A stretch of DNA of 64,000 nt from Bernardetia sp. ABR2-2B (GCF_037126435.1 NZ_CP147020.1:3700001-3764000); one strand, 5' to 3'; shown: positions 46,104 through 55,590, counted from the first letter of the stretch. Made by a program: numbers and translations. The notes: generated by a model not told the origin, from the sequence alone.

Positions 46104-47117
46104 ATGCAGACTTACCAAAATTTTATAGGCATTGATGTAAGCAAAGCGCATTTGGATGTTGCTTTAATTCAAAATGCAAAACGTGTTTCTCATACACAAA
46201 TCAAAAATAATATAGAAGCTATTTCAGCTTATTTAGAAGAACTAAAAGGACAAATAGATTTATCAGAAACTCTATTTTGTTTAGAATCAACAGGTCATTA
46301 TATCAATTTTCTAGTAACTACTTTAGTTAGTTTTGATTGTTCTATTTGGGTAGAAAATGCTTTGCAAATCAAAAAATCAATGGGAGCAACCAGAGAAAAA
46401 AATGATGAAATTGATTCCGTAAGAATTGGTTTATATGCTTTTCGTTTTCAAGACCAAGTACGATTATATAGCCCTGTCAATGAAAAAATCACTGTTTTGA
46501 AGACTTTACAGACCTTGCGAAAAAAACATGTAGTTCATAGACAAGAGCTAGAAACCTATGCAAAAGAAACAAAAGCATTCAGTAAAAAAGCTATACATGA
46601 AGTCATCGATCAACATACACAAACCTTGTTAGAGTATTTAACTCTACAAATAGAAGCTATTGAAAAGCAAATGTTAGAAATTATTCAGAACGACCAAGAG
46701 CTAAAAGAAATCTATCAGCTTACTACTTCTGTAACAGGTGTTGGAAAAGTAACAGCTATTCATTTGATTGTGATGAGTGAAGGGTTTACAAAATTTGATA
46801 CAGCCAAACAACTGGCTTGTTATGCAGGAGTAGTACCTTTCGAACGCTCCTCTGGAAGTTTTAAAGGAAAAGCAAGAGTATCAAACAGAGCAAACAAAAC
46901 ACTCAAAACAGCTTTACATATGTGTGCCTTATCTGCATCAAGAGCAAAAGGAGAATTGAACGACTACTTTATAAGAAAAGTAGCCGAAGGAAAAAATAAA
47001 ATGAGTGTCATTAACGCCTTGCGAAATAAAATTATTCAACGTGTTTTTGCCTGTGTCAAAAACAAAATACCTTATGATAAAAATGGACTAAATTTTAACA
47101 ATTTTTCTAAAGGATAG
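46104..47117 (+). CDS. IS110-family transposase (DEDD recombinase)
   Basis: The 337-residue protein begins MQTYQNFIGIDVSKAHLDVAL. The RuvC-like DEDD acidic residues are in GIDVSKAHLD, LESTGHY and KNDEIDSVR. A coiled region (about 130-200) precedes the C-terminal transposase domain, with TSVTGVGKVTAIHLIV, LACYAGVVPFERSSGS and ALHMCALSASRAKGEL, whose Ser is the probable catalytic residue. The protein looks intact. IS110 recombinases use an RNA encoded in the element to choose donor and target DNA. Confidence 0.93.
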   Translation: MQTYQNFIGIDVSKAHLDVALIQNAKRVSHTQIKNNIEAISAYLEELKGQIDLSETLFCLESTGHYINFLVTTLVSFDCSIWVENALQIKKSMGATREKNDEIDSVRIGLYAFRFQDQVRLYSPVNEKITVLKTLQTLRKKHVVHRQELETYAKETKAFSKKAIHEVIDQHTQTLLEYLTLQIEAIEKQMLEIIQNDQELKEIYQLTTSVTGVGKVTAIHLIVMSEGFTKFDTAKQLACYAGVVPFERSSGSFKGKARVSNRANKTLKTALHMCALSASRAKGELNDYFIRKVAEGKNKMSVINALRNKIIQRVFACVKNKIPYDKNGLNFNNFSKG

Positions 47118-47267
47118 GATTGGTTATACCATAGAATTCAGAAGGAAAAATATAGAAAAAGTAGTATTAGAGAAGTTTTAAAATAAAATTAACTTTTTAG
47201 TGTTTATATTTAATTGCAAAAATAGCTTGTTCTCACGAAAATCCAGTTTTTTTGCTTCTCATTCTTT

Positions 47268-48119
47268 TTATTTTTTTAAGACTAAGTCTTCAATTAGTTT
47301 AAAGTTTTTATTGCTAGGAACATGTTTTGAGTCTTCTAACAAGATGATTTCATTTAAAGATGGAAAAATTCGTTTTGCTCTTTTTATCATTTTTTTACCC
47401 GGAAACATAATGTCTTTTTCAGCTGCTATAATGGTAAGTGGAGTATTTATATTTTTTGCTGACTTTCTTGAAATAACAGGTAAAGGAGAAAAGTCCATAT
47501 TACAATTCTGAAACGTAGTTGACATAAACTGCAAAGCAAAATCGTCGTATTCAGAAAAAAGAACGTTCATTACTTTTTTAATATATTTTTGGTCATTGGT
47601 TTTTATAAACTTTTTTAAAGGCATAAACATCTTAAACAATCCTATAAAAGGATTTCCATTGACAATATAAACTGGGGCAATTAGATAAGCTTTTTTTATC
47701 AGTGTTTCGTTGAACTCTAAAGTCTTTAAAAAAATAAATCCCCCAAAAGAAAATCCAACTAATGTTACTTCTTTTAGCCTTAAGTTTTCAATAAGTTCAA
47801 TAATCCATTTTCCATAATCTAAAGACTTCATATCTAATCGATTCTCTGCACTTTTGTTAGGTTGAGCAAGCACATCTATTGCATACACACAATATTTTGA
47901 AGATAAATTTGGGAATGATTCTAAAAATAAAGGAGCACAACCTCCAGTGCCGTGAATGAGTAATAAAGGAGGGTTTTTAGTATCACCTGTAATGATAATA
48001 TTTGTAATACCAAACGTTATTTCTATAAGTTTTTCTGAATATTCAATATTCAGCTTACTTAACTTTTGATTGTAAAGGGTTATAATTTTTTCTTTTCCTT
48101 CTTTTGATTTGAAAAACAT
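47268..48119 (-). CDS. Alpha/beta hydrolase
   Basis: The 283-residue protein has the alpha/beta-hydrolase signatures: LLIHGTGGCAPLF oxyanion region, nucleophile elbow GFSFGG, acid residue in AAEKDIMFPG and His in EDSKHVPSNK near the C-terminus. It has no signal peptide, so it is cytoplasmic. The substrate is unknown. It lies at the right edge of the IS110 element. Confidence 0.85.
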   Translation of the reverse strand: MFFKSKEGKEKIITLYNQKLSKLNIEYSEKLIEITFGITNIIITGDTKNPPLLLIHGTGGCAPLFLESFPNLSSKYCVYAIDVLAQPNKSAENRLDMKSLDYGKWIIELIENLRLKEVTLVGFSFGGFIFLKTLEFNETLIKKAYLIAPVYIVNGNPFIGLFKMFMPLKKFIKTNDQKYIKKVMNVLFSEYDDFALQFMSTTFQNCNMDFSPLPVISRKSAKNINTPLTIIAAEKDIMFPGKKMIKRAKRIFPSLNEIILLEDSKHVPSNKNFKLIEDLVLKK

Positions 48120-48296
48120 GTGTTGTTTGGCTTTTGATTGATGTATTGTTAAATATTATGATAAATGACTTGTGAATAATTGGATTTTTACCTTTAAACA
48201 TTTTTCACTTTGTTCAACTTTTCTATCGCTCTTGTATAAGAATAGTAGTGTTATGGTCACAAACTTTTCAGTTTAGACCAAAGTTCATTGTTGTTA

Positions 48297-48863
48297 CTAT
48301 TTTGGGTTTTGTTCTCTCTTAATGATTAACCAAATAGCAAAAGTTACTTCCCAAAACCCTGCTAATATTAGTAAGTACATACTCCATTCTTTGCCAAATA
48401 ACTCCATTAAAAAGCCTATAGCCATAAAAGTGTATCCAATAAGCCCCCACAAAGCCAACCATTTTGGTAAAAGATTATGTTTGTAGCATATATAACACAT
48501 TGGAATACTACCAATTCCTAAAAAAAACATTGCAATAAAATAACCAAAATCCAAAGAAATATTAACCACAGGAATTAGGTTCAAAAGAATACTACCAAGT
48601 GCTAATGCTTCGATTACTCTTGACAAAAAGTAAGTGTTTCCTATTAAAAGATTAAACTTGATTATGGTTTTTCTTAGAAAAAAACCAATCAACAATACTG
48701 CAACTGAATTTATGATGATTAGCACAGACCCAAAGTATTTATGGGCATCTAGCTCACTTTCAAATAAACTGCGCCCAATACCATAAAATAAAAAAGCCAA
48801 AAGAAATAAGACACCAATAACTCTTGAATTTATGAATTGAATTGTTTTGTTATACTTTTTCAT
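48297..48863 (-). CDS. DUF4386-type membrane protein
   Basis: The 188-residue protein has six or so hydrophobic segments and ends IWLIIKREQNPK. The pattern RVIEALALGSILLNLIPV and YKHNLLPKWLALWGLIGY (a Pro-Lys/x-Trp-Leu motif before the fifth segment) resembles DUF4386 proteins, as does the gene at 50651. The function is unknown. Confidence 0.7.
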   Translation of the reverse strand: MKKYNKTIQFINSRVIGVLFLLAFLFYGIGRSLFESELDAHKYFGSVLIIINSVAVLLIGFFLRKTIIKFNLLIGNTYFLSRVIEALALGSILLNLIPVVNISLDFGYFIAMFFLGIGSIPMCYICYKHNLLPKWLALWGLIGYTFMAIGFLMELFGKEWSMYLLILAGFWEVTFAIWLIIKREQNPK

Positions 48864-48891
48864 TTGTTAATTAAATTTTAATATTAAAGAT

Positions 48892-49800
48892 TTAATTCTT
48901 AGGTCTTAATGCTTCAATGATTTGAGCATCTACCCAAAAAACATCTACATTTTCAAAATCATCTGATCCTACATTTCTACTAAAGAAAAGGTATTTACCA
49001 TCTGGCGTGATACTCGCAGAAGCTTCCCATGCGTTGGTGTTTATTTTATCTCCCAAATTAATTGCCTTATCCCAAGTACCATCTTTTTGTTTAAAACTGA
49101 TATAAATATCAGAGTCCCCAAAACCATCTTCTCTTTGAGCGTCAAATAACAAATACGACTCATCTGGAGCTATAAAAGGATGACTTAAAAAAGCTCCTGT
49201 GTTTATTGCTTTGGGCAAAGCTATGGGTTCTTCATGCTTTCCATCTATCAAACGTGAATAGCGAATTGGAAAAGTGGAATCAGACTCTATATAAGTGTCA
49301 AAATAATACGTGCCATTTGCAGATGATGAAAGACGCATAATATACATAGAATCATTACTTACCGTGGGAGGTTCAAGATTTTGTAATTCTGACCACCCAG
49401 ATTCCGTTCTTTTTAAATATCTGTCACCTAAATGCATGGTTTTACCGTCTGGAGAAATTACTGGTCTTCCTATCCATGGTGATGCTACTTCTGATTTTTC
49501 CCATTTTCCATTTGTTTCATTGTATTTATATTCATAAAAAGCTGATTTTTTATTTTCTTCTCCTCTTCTAACAAAATAAAATGCCTTCATATCTGGGGTA
49601 AATGCACTAGTGGATTCATACAAATCTGTAGATACAAGACCTGGAGCAAATGGTATAGGCATTAATCCTGGTGGTTTTTGTCCAAGATAAATTTCTTCTA
49701 AACTTGCTGCCTTGTTTACTTTTGATTTATGCTCTGCATTTTTACAGGAGCTAAAAACTAATGCTATTACAATTAGTAAAGAATAATGTGTTTTTTTCAT
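48892..49800 (-). CDS. Lipoprotein with WD40-like (PD40) beta-propeller
   Basis: The 302-residue protein has a signal peptide with lipobox VFSSC (Cys near residue 19). The mature part shows PD40/TolB-type propeller repeats: VISPDGKTMHLGD, IAPDESYLLFDAQ and ITPDGKYLFFSRN. It is probably surface or periplasmic and may bind peptides or glycans. It starts 29 bases upstream of the DUF4386 gene on the same strand. Confidence 0.78.
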   Translation of the reverse strand: MKKTHYSLLIVIALVFSSCKNAEHKSKVNKAASLEEIYLGQKPPGLMPIPFAPGLVSTDLYESTSAFTPDMKAFYFVRRGEENKKSAFYEYKYNETNGKWEKSEVASPWIGRPVISPDGKTMHLGDRYLKRTESGWSELQNLEPPTVSNDSMYIMRLSSSANGTYYFDTYIESDSTFPIRYSRLIDGKHEEPIALPKAINTGAFLSHPFIAPDESYLLFDAQREDGFGDSDIYISFKQKDGTWDKAINLGDKINTNAWEASASITPDGKYLFFSRNVGSDDFENVDVFWVDAQIIEALRPKN

Positions 49801-49881
49801 TTTATAATTTTTAAGACTTACTTATTTTACCAAAATCTAAATTTCAAATAGTAACAAGTTGATACATATTATAATTCTACC

Positions 49882-50664
49882 TTACATATATGGCGAACCT
49901 ATAACGTGAAAAACCAAATCCCAAATAATATGAGATGTTATTGCTATTAATAAACCTCGTTTCCAATACACCCAACCAAAGAATGATCCTGTAATTAGAT
50001 TACCTATCATGGTGGAGGCAACACTAACCAAAGTAAAATTTGAAAAGCTTTTTGATAGTGGCAAATGCATTAAGCCAAAACATATTGCCGTAATTATTAT
50101 GCCTACCCAAACCACGGTATTTGTAGGTTTAGTTTCCTTTTTAAAAAATTGAATTACTGCTATAATTAGAGACATTAATCCTAATCGAAACATAATTTCT
50201 TCTGTAATTCCTGCCGAAAATGATACGATAGCATAAAATAGTTTAGAAGGTCTTTCAATAATACTCGTTACAGGACAGTAATATCTAATTAATTTATGAA
50301 CTAAAAGTATTACTAATGCTAAGATGATACTAAAGCCAATTAGGTACAAAAGCTTTTTAAACGAATACGAATGCTTTACGTGTGTGTTTTTAGAAACGAA
50401 GCTTTCTATAACTGGTGTTCCAAACTGGGCTTTTTTAGACAACCATAAGCCAACAAAGACCAAAACCACTCCTAAAATAAAACCATAAATACTTGTTTGT
50501 ATTATATCAGTAGCTATCGAATCTGATAATTTTACACTTGCATCGCCAGCTTCAATTTTTAATCGTTTTAATTCTCGACTAAAAGGAATATTTAGAAGTG
50601 TGCCTATTACGAATAGAATAACAACACTCGCTGTTTTAATATGCGTATAATTATTTGTTTTCAT
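49882..50664 (-). CDS. CPBP-family intramembrane metalloprotease
   Basis: The 260-residue membrane protein has about seven hydrophobic segments and the CPBP (Abi, CAAX-like) motifs EEIMFR (motif 1), FGLMHLPLS (motif 2) and SHIIWDLVFH (motif 3). The family contains CAAX prenyl-protease-like and bacteriocin-immunity enzymes. Its start overlaps the stop of the DUF4386 gene upstream by 14 bases, so the two are probably translated together. Confidence 0.85.
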   Translation of the reverse strand: MKTNNYTHIKTASVVILFVIGTLLNIPFSRELKRLKIEAGDASVKLSDSIATDIIQTSIYGFILGVVLVFVGLWLSKKAQFGTPVIESFVSKNTHVKHSYSFKKLLYLIGFSIILALVILLVHKLIRYYCPVTSIIERPSKLFYAIVSFSAGITEEIMFRLGLMSLIIAVIQFFKKETKPTNTVVWVGIIITAICFGLMHLPLSKSFSNFTLVSVASTMIGNLITGSFFGWVYWKRGLLIAITSHIIWDLVFHVIGSPYM

Positions 50665-51361
50665 TTTGCTTGGCTAATTTATAGCTAGGTCTTATGCCAA
50701 AAATTAGTAAATAACCTATCATCCAAAATTCTCCAATGGTTGCTGGTAGCGTTAGAAAACTGTTGAAGCTAAAATCAATTCCTGCGTAGTGTATAACTGT
50801 AGAAATTAGATAGCCTATACCACCCATAATAATTATTCTACCTAACCAGATAGGCATACACTTGGATTTGATAACTATAAATCCCATAGGAAACAGCCAA
50901 AGCCCAAAGAAAAGGCTACCAATTCCCCAAGCATTTGAAATTATATTTTGAAAGACCTGAATTAGTAAAACTTTGTCTTCCATAGCACTTATTTCAGAAT
51001 TTGCAATACCTATTGCTGAGGCGATTGAAATTGCACTTATCATAATGGCTAAAGCATTTACCATCCCCCATATACCTAGCGTCCAAGCTTCCCATTCATA
51101 ATTATCTTTAAATAATTTGAAAAACCAAACTGCGGTAAGTGCCTGAGAAATCACTATACCAAATTCTAATAGCAACCTAATTCTTGCTGTAGATTCTAAT
51201 TCTACTAAATTCGTTAGCGTTTGTTCAGGGTTACCAGAAACAAATATTTGAGAATGATAGACCATAAAACCTAGAATCCCGGTAATAGCCATCATTAAAT
51301 ACCATAAGCCAGTTATTCTAGCTGTCTTAATTAATCTTTTTTGTTCTGTATTTGCAATCAT
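50651..51361 (-). CDS. DUF4386 domain membrane protein
   Basis: The 236-residue protein has about six membrane segments. The start RLIKTARITGLWYLMMAITGI and MPIWLGRIIIMGGIGYL are characteristic of DUF4386. It forms a coupled pair with the CPBP protease, overlapping it by 14 bases. The function is unknown. Confidence 0.8.
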   Translation of the reverse strand: MIANTEQKRLIKTARITGLWYLMMAITGILGFMVYHSQIFVSGNPEQTLTNLVELESTARIRLLLEFGIVISQALTAVWFFKLFKDNYEWEAWTLGIWGMVNALAIMISAISIASAIGIANSEISAMEDKVLLIQVFQNIISNAWGIGSLFFGLWLFPMGFIVIKSKCMPIWLGRIIIMGGIGYLISTVIHYAGIDFSFNSFLTLPATIGEFWMIGYLLIFGIRPSYKLAKQNENK

Positions 51362-51429
51362 AGATGATTTATTGTTTTATACTAATTCTGACTCTGCAAA
51401 AGAGTAATTGTTACAGTTTTGCCCTAATG

Positions 51430-51552
51430 GCACACAACGTGTTTGTATATGGTTTTTTGCGTGTTTTAAGCAACTAATTACCGACCAAGAAAGTCCGCAA
51501 AGACTTTCGCAAGTAGGCAAAAAGCCAGCAATAAATTATATACGGTGTTACC
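51430..51552 (-). repeat. attC-like palindromic spacer, site 1
   Basis: The ends read AACGTGTTTGTATAT and ATATACGGTGTTACC as imperfect inverted repeats, and an internal hairpin GAAAGTC..GACTTTC lies at 51489-51508. It starts 33 bases after the stop of the esterase gene (minus strand), as the 3' site of a gene cassette would. Related right ends occur at 52431-52627, 53501-53518 and 54854-54920. Confidence 0.6.
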
Positions 51553-51584
51553 AAACGTATTTGTTGATATTACCAGCTTCGAAA

Positions 51585-52412
51585 TCATTCCTCTTGATTA
51601 ATATATTTTAACCCTTCGTATAGAGCTAATAATGGTACAGAGCGATGGTTTTCTTTTTCAAAATATTCTATTTCGATATTTAGAGGTTTATCCGATTTCT
51701 TTGTTATTAAAGTATAGAGAGAGTCGTGTCTTTGTTTATTCCTTTCGTAATTAGCCTCTCCTTGATTGGCAGTAGCGATATAAAGTTTTTTATCTAATGA
51801 TATTGAGGAAATAGAATCAACTTTGTTTTTCATCATCTCCTCATTCCACCAAATACTTGGGTCTATAGAAATGTAAGCATTGAATACGCTATTTTCATCC
51901 ATATAGGAATTTAGTGTAAGTAGTCCTCCTAAAGAGTGCCCAACAAGAGTTCTAAATGGTTCTGTCTTATACTTTTTATCAATATAAGGTACTAGTTCTT
52001 TCTCAATGAAATTCAAAAAATTCCTTCCACCTCCCATATTATTTGGTCGTTTGGTCTTAATTTTTGTAACTGTAAAATCTCGTTCTCGGTCAACATTCTC
52101 TATGGCTATAATAATACTTTCAGGCATTAAATTGTTTCGATTCCTATTAGAACTCATAAAATGTACTATTCCAGATGCTGTTTTAAAATGAGTATATCCA
52201 TCCAATAATATAATAACTGGATATTTTTTATCAACTTCAGATGAATTATTGTATGAATCAGGAAGACTTATTAAACAGGTTCTTTCTTCATCTAAAATAT
52301 TAGATTTAATAACGAACTTACTTCCTACTATAATATCTGTTTCATTCTGTCCAAATGTGGTTTGTACTCCTGAAAGAAGAATATATAAAATTACAAATGT
52401 CAAATTTTTCAT
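51585..52412 (-). CDS. Exported esterase (Esterase D/IroE type)
   Basis: The 275-residue protein has a signal peptide (LTFVILYILLSGVQTTFG) and an alpha/beta-hydrolase fold. The nucleophile Ser is in GHSLGG, an acid Asp lies in ISIDPSIWWNEE and the His in ENHRSVPL. KKYPVIILLDGYTHFKTAS marks the putative-esterase family. It is similar in plan to the gene at 53524. The substrate is unknown. Confidence 0.82.
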   Translation of the reverse strand: MKNLTFVILYILLSGVQTTFGQNETDIIVGSKFVIKSNILDEERTCLISLPDSYNNSSEVDKKYPVIILLDGYTHFKTASGIVHFMSSNRNRNNLMPESIIIAIENVDRERDFTVTKIKTKRPNNMGGGRNFLNFIEKELVPYIDKKYKTEPFRTLVGHSLGGLLTLNSYMDENSVFNAYISIDPSIWWNEEMMKNKVDSISSISLDKKLYIATANQGEANYERNKQRHDSLYTLITKKSDKPLNIEIEYFEKENHRSVPLLALYEGLKYINQEE

Positions 52413-52430
52413 AGTTTGCTTTATATGTTT

Positions 52431-52627
52431 GGTAACAATAGAATATATAAGTAGTAGGACATAATTAGCGAGTGATTTTTATGATCAATATGATAATTAC
52501 AGGATAATACAATGAAATTAAATAAGTATTAAAAAAACAATTACTATTATCCGTATTTGTATTTATCTTGTATTTCATCTTAAAAATCATATAAATCCCT
52601 CGCTAATCAGTTATATGTATTGTTAAT
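52431..52627 (-). repeat. attC-like spacer, site 2, interrupted by a palindromic element
   Basis: The outer ends GGTAACAATA (52431) and TATTGTTAA (to 52627) share a perfect 8-bp inverted repeat. Between them lies the separate element 52464-52607, so this site seems to have been split by an insertion. It ends 30 bases before the stop codon of the outer-membrane-protein gene. Confidence 0.5.
52464..52607. mobile_element. MITE-like element with 22-bp imperfect inverted repeats
   Basis: The left end (ATTAGCGAG then GATTT and TATGAT) and the complement of the right end agree at 20 of 22 positions. The 144-bp interior has no gene. A single right-hand copy occurs at 19214-19253, so the family is dispersed. 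No clear target duplication is seen. Confidence 0.6.
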
Positions 52628-52657
52628 TTTGTACGACTACTTACAATAGATAATTTT

Positions 52658-53260
52658 TTATAACCAACTAAACCCTAATCCTACATTAAAGATTGCTGCA
52701 TCTCTATTTGCATCTCCATCTAAAGACACATGACCAAAAACTAATTTTGACTGTACATTAAGTGCGAAGTTTTTCTTTTTATAAATTTCGTAACCTGAAC
52801 TTACCATTATGGCAGTACCAAAATTCCAATCATCATTTACATCGTCTTCAATATCATATAGTGCTGGTGAATCTATTGCTAAACCAACTCCACCATGAAT
52901 CCACCATCTATCTTTTACCCAATATTGTAGCGATGGAATAATACCTCCAAAGTTCCTGTCGTTATCTTGAAATTCATATATGTTTCCTGGTAAAGAGAGA
53001 GTAATAGCAAGATTTTTATTTAACATGTGACCAAACTTTACATCTGGAAAAACGAACGTTCCTTGAGCTTTGTCGAAAGTTTGAATTTCATAGCTATCTT
53101 CTATACTGATAGCCCCACCACCTACCACGAATTCAAAGATGAAACCATCTCTTTGAGTGGATACTTCAGAATTTGTATTTTGTGCATAAGCTCTACTGGA
53201 TAATAAAACGAAGGCTACAAAAGCCATTTTTAATAAAAGCTGTTTTTTGATTGTTTTCAT
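52658..53260 (-). CDS. Outer-membrane beta-barrel-like protein
   Basis: With the ATG at 53260 (MKTIKKQLLLKMAFVAFVLL to RAYAQ) the protein is 200 residues and has a clear signal peptide; the longer frame to 53407 adds a non-signal leader. The mature sequence shows alternating strands ending with an aromatic residue, and the C-terminus is NVGLGFSWL, typical of small outer-membrane barrels. The function is unknown. Confidence 0.7.
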   Translation of the reverse strand: MKTIKKQLLLKMAFVAFVLLSSRAYAQNTNSEVSTQRDGFIFEFVVGGGAISIEDSYEIQTFDKAQGTFVFPDVKFGHMLNKNLAITLSLPGNIYEFQDNDRNFGGIIPSLQYWVKDRWWIHGGVGLAIDSPALYDIEDDVNDDWNFGTAIMVSSGYEIYKKKNFALNVQSKLVFGHVSLDGDANRDAAIFNVGLGFSWL

Positions 53261-53500
53261 TTTTTTAGTTTTTGTGTTAATTGCATTTTTTAGTGTCATA
53301 ATTTTACTGTTCTTTTGGTTAGTGGTAGAAGACAAAATTTTTATACAAAATAAATCAGTGATACTGACTATTCTATTAGTATGTACAGAGTCTAAAAAAT
53401 AATACAAAAATGTACCTTTCTTTTGTTTATATTTTTAATCTACTGATATTGAGTGTTTTAGTAAATATTGGTATATGTGTCGTTTTCTGAAGGGTATGGC

Positions 53501-53518
53501 TTATATACATTGTTAGCC
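53501..53518 (-). repeat. attC-like spacer, site 3 (right end only)
   Basis: TTATATACATTGTTAGCC matches the right ends of sites at 54854-54920 and 51430-51552. It lies 6 bases before the stop of the 53524 gene. No matching left end was found, so it may be degraded. Confidence 0.5.
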
Positions 53519-53523
53519 TTTTG

Positions 53524-54780
53524 TTATTTTTTATTTAGGGCTTCAATTCTTTCTTTATAATAATCGTTACCACTTAATTCAAATGCCTTGTTTAAGTATT
53601 TTAAGGCATTTTCTTTATCGTTTTGAGATTCATAATACTCAGCCATCGAATCATAAGCATTTGCACTTGTTGGATTGTACTTAATATTCATTTCAAAAAA
53701 CATGAACGCTTTTTTAGATTGTCCCATTTGCATATTCATGTAGCCATAGCCATTTAACATTTCGTCTATCATTGGTGCAGTAGGAACGCCAAAATGCTCG
53801 GTATAAATTTGCTCCTGCTTCTTCAATAGAGAAACCAATTCTTCTATAGGTGTTTCTGGATTATTATATTTTTGTGGAGATTTGAACTGATACCATTCAA
53901 AAAGAAATATAAGTCCATCTCTTATTGATGGTAACGGAACTGTACCATGTAAATCTTCATTATAAACCTTCCATGAAAAGTTTAATCCATTCTGTTTTTG
54001 AGATTTAGTATAATTTGAAAACTCAATGATTGAACGTGGAAACAAAGTATATTCTGAAGAGTCATTCATAATATTCTCCATGGTTATTTCTTCATTATAC
54101 ATATGTAACATCTCTGCAGCAAGTGAAACAAAAAGCGATTTTCCACTGTAATCTTCCGTTTTTAATTTTTCTTTAGCTTGTTTTAGTAATTTTTGGTCGT
54201 CCCAATCTAAACTTGGATCTATAGCAATGTAGTTTTGAAAGAGATGTTTATGATTAACCAACATATTTATGGTAAACTGACCTGCATAAGAATGACCAAT
54301 TAATGTACGGTAGGACATAGTTGGATACTTACTATCAATATATGGGATGAGTTCCTCTTCCATAAATTTAGTAAAGGTTTCTGCACCTCCAGTTTCACCA
54401 TCAAATGCACTACCACGTCTCATTTTTATCTGCGAAGTAGTTAAATCTCTTGTTCTATTTGTTTTATTAGAAACCCCAACAAGAATCATATGTGGGAGGT
54501 AATGCCCCCAATAATTACCATAAACAGTTTCCAAAGTACTTTCTAGTGAAAATCCATCCATAAGATAAATCACAGCATATTTTTCTTCACTATCTGGCTT
54601 GTAATTATCAGGTAATTTTACCCAAAAGTCACGGCTTTCACTTAAAGTTTTAGAATATATGGAATCCACTATTCGATTTTGAAATTGCTCTGTTTGGGAC
54701 TCAGTTGTTTGTGCAATTGCATGTTGATTTACAATTAAAATTGATACGATAAGTAAAAATAGGAGTGTGTAATATTTCAT
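53524..54780 (-). CDS. Exported esterase with C-terminal TPR
   Basis: The 418-residue protein has a signal peptide ending near NQHAIAQ. The esterase part has GHSYAG (nucleophile Ser), IDPSLDWDDQ and DLHGTVPL (His), and TRDLTTSQIKMRRGSA resembles its paralogue at 51585 (RDFTVTKIKTKR). Residues about 350-415 form TPR-like helices (YGYMNMQMGQSKKAFMF, MAEYYESQNDKENALKYL). It may be a surface esterase with a binding tail. Confidence 0.82.
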   Translation of the reverse strand: MKYYTLLFLLIVSILIVNQHAIAQTTESQTEQFQNRIVDSIYSKTLSESRDFWVKLPDNYKPDSEEKYAVIYLMDGFSLESTLETVYGNYWGHYLPHMILVGVSNKTNRTRDLTTSQIKMRRGSAFDGETGGAETFTKFMEEELIPYIDSKYPTMSYRTLIGHSYAGQFTINMLVNHKHLFQNYIAIDPSLDWDDQKLLKQAKEKLKTEDYSGKSLFVSLAAEMLHMYNEEITMENIMNDSSEYTLFPRSIIEFSNYTKSQKQNGLNFSWKVYNEDLHGTVPLPSIRDGLIFLFEWYQFKSPQKYNNPETPIEELVSLLKKQEQIYTEHFGVPTAPMIDEMLNGYGYMNMQMGQSKKAFMFFEMNIKYNPTSANAYDSMAEYYESQNDKENALKYLNKAFELSGNDYYKERIEALNKK

Positions 54781-54853
54781 TTAAAATGTAATTAAGTACA
54801 AAGTTTAAACTAAAATTTAAGGTAATAAATTTGTACGGTTATAAGTTATGAAG

Positions 54854-54920
54854 GCTAACGGTTTTGTATAACAAGCATAGTCTGCCGATAGGTTAATATG
54901 ATTTTATATACATTGTTAGC
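54854..54920 (-). repeat. attC-like palindromic spacer, site 4
   Basis: This 67-base element begins GCTAACGGTTTTGTATA and ends TATATACATTGTTAGC, so GCTAAC/GTTAGC are perfect inverted ends. On the minus strand it runs from GCTAACAATGTATATA to CCGTTAGC, like an integron attC site that begins TAACAA and ends GTTAGSC. It lies about 77 bases after the stop of the lipoprotein gene. Confidence 0.6.
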
Positions 54921-54996
54921 ATTTCTTTCATTTCTAATTTTTTAGACTAAAATTTCGACATAAATAGAAGCGTAAAGTCAATTTTTTTATAGAAAA

Positions 54997-55590
54997 TTAT
55001 TTAGGTTTTGAATACTCAATTAGTTCCTCTACGTATAAAAAATCACCCTGATTCTGAGTAAGTTTTATGAAATTTTTTATTCTAGGTGCATATAACCAAA
55101 CTTCCTCTTCATTTGCACTATATCCTCTTGAATTGGTGGTTTTACCTGTGTATTTAATCGTATAGGTCATAAATGTTCCAGCTTCTACTGTTTCTTCTTG
55201 GTATGATAATACCTCAGCATTTTGACTTTGACTTCCCGTCGTTCCATCTTGACTTGTCCAATTGTTTTCATATTTCCACTTTTTACCCACTTCCAGAGGC
55301 CAGTCATACTTAGGTGTTTCGCTTTCATCTGGCTTCACAATGTCAGCAACAGGAACGGTATCATTTCCTATTGTCATGCCTAAAACTCCATCAATACTGA
55401 CTATTTCTCTTGTATCTTCTCCATCCGAGCGTATTTCTCCTTCTGTCGTTACACCTTTATATTTCCAAACCCACTTCTCACCAACTTGATAATCAGCTAC
55501 TGTTGGTTGTTGAGTGATACTAGATTTATTTGAGGTGCTACAAGCACTAAGCAGTACTAACGCAAGAAATATTACAAATTTAGTTTTCAT
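54997..55590 (-). CDS. Hypothetical lipoprotein
   Basis: The 197-residue protein has a signal peptide with lipobox LLSAC (Cys near residue 17) and a Ser-rich tether. The mature part contains several WxWKYKG and KWKYENNWTSQDG strands. I recognise no family. It is probably an outer-membrane lipoprotein. Confidence 0.6.
   Translation of the reverse strand: MKTKFVIFLALVLLSACSTSNKSSITQQPTVADYQVGEKWVWKYKGVTTEGEIRSDGEDTREIVSIDGVLGMTIGNDTVPVADIVKPDESETPKYDWPLEVGKKWKYENNWTSQDGTTGSQSQNAEVLSYQEETVEAGTFMTYTIKYTGKTTNSRGYSANEEEVWLYAPRIKNFIKLTQNQGDFLYVEELIEYSKPK

Larger units (their letters stand above)
45815..47200 (+). mobile_element. IS110-family element (boundaries approximate)
   Basis: The element carries one transposase (46104-47117), about 280 bases of structured left non-coding sequence and a short right end. 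IS110 elements lack terminal inverted repeats, so the limits cannot be fixed from one copy; I place the left limit near the TTTAGGTT words at 45817-45848 and the right limit within about 80 bases of the transposase stop. The long left end and short right end fit the IS110 group rather than the IS1111 group. Confidence 0.45.
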
